12,500 nt of DNA from Chromera velia. Taxonomy: Eukaryota; Sar; Chromeraceae. A program made the translations under genes and the position numbers. Location of the stretch: positions 1 through 12,500 of the forward strand of contig JAHBMJ010000266.1 of NCBI GenBank assembly GCA_018398765.1. Direction: 5' to 3'. The notes beneath the pieces are model-generated. The model did no database searches, was not told where the DNA came from, and worked only from the letters and a program-made list of their open reading frames with translations. Below are positions 7,552 through 12,500 of the stretch, piece after piece. Every line of letters starts with the position of its first letter. Position 1 is the first letter of the stretch.

Positions 7552-8067
7552 TGTAAGCAGAATACGGGGCTAGAACTCTCAATGCTAACGATGTGCATTC
7601 AGAGTTCATAGACTATAAGAGTTTGACCTAGAGAGGTTTGTAAATTGTTCCTTCGATCAAGCCAGTCCAACGATCGTTAGCGATCGTTAGCTAATTCGAA
7701 TGCATGCAGATCGATGTCACTTTATTTAGTCCTGCACCAAGCCACACTTATTGAAGTCCGCGCGCGCATTGCCGTGGCGCCGCCGGCCTCGCGGCTCCGC
7801 CACTCCGCGGGTCCGTCGCGTACTCGCCGCTCGTAGCCTGCCTACACCTGCCCGCTGCTTTGAAACCGACGTCCACGCTCGGTTCCAGTGACTGCACACA
7901 TCCATAACTAATCGACCTCGTGGCATTGATTAATAACATGCACCTGCACACTTTATCGAACCATAAATAAACGAAGTAAGTCGGAATGCAGAGTCCGACC
8001 CCCATACTGCCACCCTCCCTGCATCTATGCATGATGCAGGATAGAATTGCTTTCTGCCTCGAATCAC
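7552..8067. other. Non-coding region beyond the gypsy pol, possible 3' LTR
   Basis: No independent gene is supported. A GC-rich patch lies at about 7757-7850, an inverted repeat at 7980-7985/7994-7999 (GTCGGA/TCCGAC), and duplicated CGATCGTTAG units at 7672-7690. Being just downstream of the chromovirus polyprotein, the right part should contain that element's polypurine tract and 3' LTR. The minus strand has purine-rich sequence at about 8003-8022. The other LTR lies outside the window, so the boundary cannot be fixed. Confidence 0.4.
7717..8067 (-). other. Possible in-frame extension of the gypsy polyprotein to a UGA
   Basis: After the UAA at 8068-8070 the same frame meets only UAA at 7930-7932 and 7726-7728 before a UGA at 7717-7719. 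If UAA is read as an amino acid, the polyprotein would extend about 117 codons. The extension shows no domain and becomes Arg/Ala-rich through the GC-rich patch. The region also overlaps where the 3' LTR should be. I regard it as possible but weak. Confidence 0.2.
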
Positions 8068-9729
8068 TTACCAGGGAATTTCATCTTCCCAAAACTCATA
8101 CACATGCATGCCACTCCACAAACCTCTTAGTTCTGCCCATACTGATTTCACCTCTCTACTTCTTAATTGCCACCTACACCTGCCCGTTGCTTGCTTCTCT
8201 TTCTCCTGCTGTCTCTTCTTTTCTTTGAAGGCATGCAATGCCTCCTTTGCATGTGTCAGGTTGACAGCAGGCTCCCATAATGCATTTTCTTTACTTTCTC
8301 CTTCCCACCACACCAGGTAGTGCGCCTGTTTGTTTATCTTTCTATGGTTAAGAATCTCTTTTACTTCATACTCAATCTCTTCTGATGTAGGTAACCGAAC
8401 AGCAGGCAGAGGATCATCCTTCCTTCTCTCATACTTCTTCAGGTATGATACATTAATCACATTGTGACCCTTCATTCCTGCAGGGAATATGAGCTTATAC
8501 GCGTTGCTCCCTACGTTTCTCTCTACCTCGAATGGTCCATAAAATACAGGCTCAAGCTTCCCGCTTGGCTTTCTGCTTCCCCTAAAATATGCATTGCGTA
8601 CAAGCAAAAAATCCCCTGGAGCAAATAAAACCTCTTGTCTGTATGGATCTACTTGTCGAGCTGCTCGTTCTCTTACTTGCTCAAGTCTCTCCTTTGCTCT
8701 CATGATTTCTGCCTCTCTACAATCTGCAAAGTCTGCTGCTGGCGGACAGAATGACTTAGAACGCACAGAGACAGAAGGCAGGCGAATCGGGTCACGTCCG
8801 TACAGAAAGCGAAAAGGAGACATGCCTGTGGCTGGATGCACCGAATCACGATACGCAAACTGACAAGAACACAACCACTTCGGCCAGTCCGTTTGATGCT
8901 CGTTCACAAAACAACGCAACATCTGTTCGATGGTCTGGTTGTCTCTTTCTGTCTGTCCATCTAACTGTGGGTGTCCTCTTGTGCTCATATTCAATTTTGT
9001 GCCCCACAGCCGAGCGAGTTCCTTCCAAAATGCAGAGAGAAAACAAGGATCACGGTCACTGACCACTGATTGGGGCATCCCATGCTCGCAGACAATCCTC
9101 TCAAAGACCACTTCGGCTGTCCCTTCTGCTGTAATCTCTTGTGAGACTGCAGCAAAGAAAGGAGTTTTGGAGAAGCGATCAACCACAGAGAGGATTCCAT
9201 CTACCTCTTCTCCTTTAAACACCACCCTCGGGAGTCCAAATACAAAATCAAGAGAAATAGACTGAAAAGAAAATTCAGGAATAAACAGAGGTTGGAGCAA
9301 TCCATACTGCTTCTCAGTCGGCTTCTTTGCTCTTTGACAGGCATCACACTTTCTGACATACTGAACAACCGATGCATACATATGTGGCCAATAGAAACTC
9401 CCTGCCAGTTTTAAATATGTTTTCTCTGCCCCCAAATGCCCCCCTACAGCCGTATCATGATGTTCATATATCAGGTTTCTTTGTAGTCTCTCTGTCGGGA
9501 CGGCCAGTCTGTCATTGAAATAGAGCAGTCCGTCTTCTATTTGAAACCTCGGAAGAATTAGCCGCAAATGTCGAGGACCAGGCACCTCTTTCTCAGGGTC
9601 TTTGTCAGGGTCTTCAATTTGGAGCCTTGCTTCAAGCACTTCCTTCACCTCCGTCCAGAATTTCTCTTCTTCATATCCTTTCCTTATCCTTTCCAGTAAC
9701 TCCTCATCTGGCTGCACTCTTGATTCCAT
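8068..9729 (-). CDS. Gypsy integrase with chromodomain
   Basis: This 553-codon segment begins with ATG directly after the UAA at 9730-9732. Integrase landmarks in order: HHCC zinc domain (YEHHDTAVGGHLG, then CDACQRAK), core Asp in SLDFVFGLP, Asp in VVSDRDPCFLSAFW, and Glu in HPQLDGQTERDNQ. The region GPFEVERNVGSNAYKL is GPF/Y-like. Near residues 450-500 a chromodomain follows, with YEVKEILNHRK, YLVWWEGES and LWEPAVNL. Chromodomains of this class are known to steer integration towards particular chromatin. The catalytic residues all look intact. In other elements the integrase is part of a polyprotein and has no start of its own, so the ATG is probably an internal Met. The likely natural reading is continuation from RNase H through the UAA. 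The segment stops at UAA 8068-8070, about 55 residues past the chromodomain. Confidence 0.93.
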   Translation of the reverse strand: MESRVQPDEELLERIRKGYEEEKFWTEVKEVLEARLQIEDPDKDPEKEVPGPRHLRLILPRFQIEDGLLYFNDRLAVPTERLQRNLIYEHHDTAVGGHLGAEKTYLKLAGSFYWPHMYASVVQYVRKCDACQRAKKPTEKQYGLLQPLFIPEFSFQSISLDFVFGLPRVVFKGEEVDGILSVVDRFSKTPFFAAVSQEITAEGTAEVVFERIVCEHGMPQSVVSDRDPCFLSAFWKELARLWGTKLNMSTRGHPQLDGQTERDNQTIEQMLRCFVNEHQTDWPKWLCSCQFAYRDSVHPATGMSPFRFLYGRDPIRLPSVSVRSKSFCPPAADFADCREAEIMRAKERLEQVRERAARQVDPYRQEVLFAPGDFLLVRNAYFRGSRKPSGKLEPVFYGPFEVERNVGSNAYKLIFPAGMKGHNVINVSYLKKYERRKDDPLPAVRLPTSEEIEYEVKEILNHRKINKQAHYLVWWEGESKENALWEPAVNLTHAKEALHAFKEKKRQQEKEKQATGRCRWQLRSREVKSVWAELRGLWSGMHVYEFWEDEIPW

Positions 9730-9732
9730 TTA

Positions 9733-10407
9733 CGACAATTGACACACTTCTTTTCTTTCTTTATCTTTTTCTTCTTTCTCAGCGTTCACTCCAGGGCACC
9801 TGCTCAACGCATCTGCCACACGATTCCGAGTACCAGGCACGTACCTTGGAGTGATGCCGATCTCGTCGAACATGCTGACAAATCTGCGCATACGTGGAGA
9901 CATTAAGGTGCGGTCAGCGGACATATTCACATATTTAAGAGACTCATGATCTGACCACACCTTAGTTGTGTGACTAACATACGGCCTCCATGATTTGACC
10001 GCAAATACGCAGGAAAGAAATTCTTTATCTCTGATCGGATACTTGAGCTCTGCCTGTGTCATTCTATGTGATGCGAATGCACACGGACGGAGCCAGCCGA
10101 TCTTAAGATCTTCCTGCATGAGCGCGGCAGCAAGCGTTTCTGTCGATTCGCATGCATCCACAAAAATTTTGAAGGGACGCGCAGGGTCAGGAATGTAGAG
10201 TTCGACAGTATTTTTTACTGCTTGCTTTACTGCTTCAAAGCTTTCTTCCTCTTTCTTCCCCCACTCAAACGATTTGTTTCCCTTTAACAATGCATACAAA
10301 GGGCCTGCTTTCTCACTGAAGTGAGGGACAAACCGTCTCACCCAATTTGCAAACCCTAAAAACGAAAGCACTTCATTTCTGTTCTTAGGAGTAGGCCACT
10401 TATTGAC
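9733..10407 (-). CDS. Gypsy RT connection region and RNase H
   Basis: The segment starts after a UAA at 10408-10410 with VNKWPTPKNRNEVLSFLGF, the conserved RT thumb/connection motif (WPxPxxxxxLRSFLG in relatives). RNase H follows: first Asp in FKIFVDACES, Glu in YPIRDKEFLSCVFAVKSWRPY, Asp in KVWSDHESLKY, and last Asp in GTRNRVADALSRCPG. All four acidic positions are present. RNase H removes the RNA strand of the RNA/DNA hybrid during reverse transcription. The end is a UAA at 9730-9732, after a Lys/Glu-rich linker, and the integrase begins in the next codon of the same frame. The segment is much too short and lacks a good start, so it reads as one part of a polyprotein. Confidence 0.88.
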
Positions 10408-10425
10408 TTAGTCTATCTTACTCTA

Positions 10426-10767
10426 CTCGGGCCGCACTCCGGTCCTGGAGATCTTCAGCCTGAGAAATGTCACCTCAGTTTGCATGAAATGGCATTTCGA
10501 CAATTTTGCATACAATTTATTTTCACTCAACAAACGCAAAACAATTCTGATGTGTCTCTTGTGCTCTTCTCTTGTACGTGAATAAATCAGAATGTCATCC
10601 AGAAAAACCGAAACAAAACGGTCAAGACAAGAGCGAAGAGCAAATTGAATCAACCTCATCGCTGCAGTAGGCGTGTTTGTCAACCCAAAAGAAACAACCA
10701 GCCACTCAAAAGAACCATAGCGTGTAGTGAAAGCTGTTTTGGGGATGTCTTCTTCTCTGACCCTCAT
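10426..10767 (-). CDS. Gypsy reverse transcriptase, palm
   Basis: This is the central part of RT. It begins right after UAA 10768-10770 with MRVREEDIPKTAF and continues with RYGSFEWLVVSFGLTN, both classic gypsy RT motifs. The catalytic pair lies in SVFLDDILIYSR (codons 10594-10599). FLDD is an accepted variant of YVDD in this superfamily. Next come HIRIVLRLLSENKLYAKLSKC and a block ending GVRPE, where UAG 10423-10425 interrupts. Four codons (SKID) then separate this UAG from the UAA at 10408-10410. The usual family text at this join is continuous, so both stops fall inside the RT domain. Confidence 0.9.
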
Positions 10768-10770
10768 TTA

Positions 10771-10926
10771 ATGATAATACTGTCTGAGGTCCAGTGTCGT
10801 GAAGAACCGGGCCCCATGCAATCGATCAATCAACTCTTGCGGGTGAGGGAGGGAATGCTTGTCTTTGATAGTAATGCGATTCAAGCCAGTGTAGTCACAA
10901 CACATTCTCATCGAGCCATCTTTCTT
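10771..10926 (-). CDS. Gypsy reverse transcriptase, fingers and first catalytic Asp
   Basis: This 52-codon stretch between two UAA codons is in frame with its neighbours. It reads KKDGSMRMCCDYTGLN (family: KKDGSLRMCVDYRxLN), then SLPHPQELIDRLHGARFF, and FTTLDLRQYYH with the first catalytic Asp of RT. The UAA at 10768-10770 follows YYH at exactly the position of Gln in the YHQ motif. Because of the flanking stops, this segment is too short to be called by ordinary ORF finding, but the family match is unmistakable. Confidence 0.85.
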
Positions 10927-10929
10927 TTA

Positions 10930-11772
10930 TACAAAAAGAACAGGCGCAGCATAAGGAGAAGCAGACAGTCGGATGAATCCTTGTTCAAGGTATATATCTA
11001 TCTGTCTCCTCAGCTCATCTGTCTCTCCCACTGACAGCCGATAAGGCGAACGGGTAGGAGGTGAATGACCGGGCTCAAGTTCGATTTTGAAATCCAAATG
11101 AGGTCCTCTTGACGGTGGCAGATAAGAGAGACGATCGGGAAAAAGAGACGCATGATCTACCACAATTCTTTTCACATCCTGAGAAACATCCGCATCTAAT
11201 CGAGAGAGAAAAGCACGTACGTCCGACAAATCAGTTGCCGATCGAGCAGGATGATCAGACGGAAGAGAAGAGAGAAAGTCAGAAGAGAGAAAATCAGAAC
11301 CCACGTTCCCTCCATCATTCATTCTCCCCTTTCCTTTTCCCTCACTCACTTCAGTTGCATGTACGAAGTACTCCAGTTCCCCCTCTCCTGCAGGCCAGTG
11401 TGCCGTCTCCATTCTCACGATGTGGCAGACAGCACCTTTTTGAATTGCTCGTTTGGCCTGCGCAGAAGAAAGAACAGGAGGGCAAGGTCGGTTCTCTTCA
11501 CATGCACCCCCCCGAATAATGACTTCCTGGCCATTAAAGAAGAAACGAAGAGAACGAGACCAATGATCAAGTTCTGGTTGGTGAACGTCACTCCATTTTC
11601 TTCCTAAGATAACATCATAGTCATCCAGGTCAGCCAGCAATGCACCGACTGTCTCTCGATACCTCTGAATACGAAGAGGAACAGAAGGTGCATACTCACT
11701 GACCTCTCGTCCTCTCGGCTCCTTCACAGCCACCCTACATCTCATCGGGGTCCCAAACCTGCGAATATGTAA
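10930..11772 (-). CDS. Gypsy protease C-terminal part, linker and RT N-terminus
   Basis: The segment begins after UAG 11773-11775 with LHIRRFGTPMRCRVA. The motif DDYDVILGRKW is the conserved hydrophobic-Gly region of the retroviral-type protease (ILGxxW in relatives). A variable linker follows, containing a small repeat (SDFLSSDFLSS). RT starts near PHLDFKIELEPGHSPPTRSPYRL, with DELRRQIDIYLEQGFIRLS and SPYAAPVLFV, the standard gypsy RT entry. A UAA at 10927-10929 then interrupts just before KKDG. The first Met lies at 11743-11745, nine codons inside, and is not a convincing start because the protease active site lies upstream in the same frame. Confidence 0.85.
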
Positions 11773-11775
11773 CTA

Positions 11776-12500
11776 ACGCAGGTGTGCAAATTTGCTATCA
11801 ATGAAAATATCATCAGCTCCAATGTCATACAAAACTCTGACTGGAGCACCCGTAACAGTACCGTGATAGACAAAACCAGTCTCAAATGAATCATCCTCAT
11901 CATCCTCTTCCTCACTCAATTCTTCATCTGTTCTCTGCCTTTTATCTTCCTCAACTTCATAACGTACCGTCAGGTCGGGTTCGACCACGGTCTTGTCATT
12001 CTTGTTTCGGCCTCTGATCGTCCTCACCCCAGCTACCCGTCTCAATCCAGCCTTGCGCGCTGGTTGATGTCCACTCAGCTGAGGTTGAGGCGACCCGCTG
12101 AAAGAGGAAGACCATGCACGTCTTCTGTCACCGAAGCCAAAGCCTCTTCCAGATGACATGGGTGAACTTGGACTGTCACCTCTCTGTCCAGACCTCCCTC
12201 TCCCCCCTGTAGGTTGAGTGACTTGATTGATGGGATACGGGAAGGGAAGGGATGGGTAAGGAGGAGGTGGCCAGGGGTACCCAGGCATCGCCCTAAAACC
12301 CGAGACGAAAGGGGCAAATCCTAGAGATACCCTGGGCGGCCACGGAGATCTGGATTGAGACGTCGTTTGAATGGCCCGCATGTGTGGAGGAAGTTGAGGT
12401 CCATTTCTACACGTGGCCATCATATGGGTGTTCTCCCCACATAGAAGACACCGATTCAGTCTCCTCCTGTTCTCCCACACTGTCTGTGGAATCAATGGGT
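11776..12500 (-). CDS. Gypsy Gag C-terminus and protease active site (partial)
   Basis: The frame is open to the edge of the window, so the gene starts outside it. Near the edge is a zinc knuckle, CLLCGENTHMMATC (12409-12450), matching C-x2-C-x4-H-x4-C. A Pro/Gly/Ser/Arg-rich stretch follows (GYPWPPPPYPS, GRGRSGQRG) and then an acidic block (EELSEEEDDEDDSF). The protease active-site region reads VRVLYDIGADDIFIDSKF (codons 11818-11826). The catalytic triplet is Asp-Ile-Gly where relatives have DTG or DSG. This fits one C-to-T change in a Thr codon and would probably impair the protease. The segment ends at UAG 11773-11775, and protease sequence continues beyond it in the same frame. Confidence 0.85.

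Larger units (their letters stand above)
8068..12500 (-). mobile_element. Ty3/gypsy chromovirus, 5' end outside window
   Basis: A single minus-strand frame of about 1,476 codons runs from the window end to 8068. It encodes, in order, Gag zinc knuckle, protease, reverse transcriptase, RNase H, integrase and a chromodomain. RT before integrase is the gypsy order, and the C-terminal chromodomain defines chromoviruses. The frame never shifts. It is broken only by UAG at 11773 and 10423 and UAA at 10927, 10768, 10408 and 9730, with a further UAA at 8068 after the chromodomain. The 5' LTR, PBS and most of Gag lie beyond position 12500. The 3' LTR was not delimited. Confidence 0.9.

Noticed and set aside
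7757-7850. GC-rich patch as a fragment of an rRNA gene
   Set aside because: Only the composition is suggestive. I recognise no conserved rRNA motif.
7980-7999. Inverted repeat GTCGGA/TCCGAC with an 8-base loop as a terminator or regulatory hairpin
   Set aside because: A six-bp stem is common by chance, and hairpin terminators are not expected in a eukaryotic nuclear context.
8060-8075. GGTAAGTGATT at the end of the gypsy frame as a splice donor
   Set aside because: It matches a donor consensus, but no acceptor or downstream exon is evident, and chromovirus pol genes are normally unspliced.

Overview
The window is eukaryotic, transposon-rich DNA. It holds most of two LTR retrotransposons of different superfamilies, both on the minus strand, and no host gene that I can recognise. 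Retroviral-type polyproteins, LTR-like terminal repeats, poly-A/T tracts and tetranucleotide microsatellites all point to a nuclear genome. No rRNA, tRNA or CRISPR array was seen.

Layout. 1-979 is AT-rich non-coding DNA with homopolymer runs and an 11-bp tandem repeat. About 980-6516 is a Ty1/copia-type element. Its coding order, read from right to left, is LTR, primer-binding site, Gag with a CCHC knuckle, protease (DTG), integrase (HHCC and DDE), reverse transcriptase with a WIDD active site, RNase H, polypurine tract, LTR. The order PR-IN-RT-RH defines copia. 6517-8067 is intergenic and repeat-rich: a pyrimidine tract, a TG-rich tract, a GTCA microsatellite and a GC-rich patch. 8068-12500 is the 3' part of a Ty3/gypsy chromovirus: Gag knuckle, protease, RT, RNase H, integrase, GPF/Y-like region and chromodomain. 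Its 5' end lies beyond the window.

The most interesting observation concerns stop codons. The gypsy polyprotein stays in one frame for about 4.4 kb with no frameshift, yet it carries six internal stops, all UAA or UAG and none UGA. One UAA sits where the RT family has the near-invariant Gln of the YHQ motif. The copia element shows about ten more in-frame UAA/UAG codons, again with no UGA inside recognisable coding sequence. One UAG lies inside a correctly spaced zinc knuckle, and the copia polyprotein terminates at a UGA. This is what a nuclear code with UAA/UAG = Gln would look like, as known in most ciliates, some ulvophyte green algae, oxymonads and diplomonads. The alternative is ordinary decay by C-to-T transitions (CAA to TAA, CAG to TAG). 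The copia LTRs differ mainly by transitions, and the copia element also has frame breaks, so decay is a serious competitor. The taxon cannot be identified from the sequence alone.
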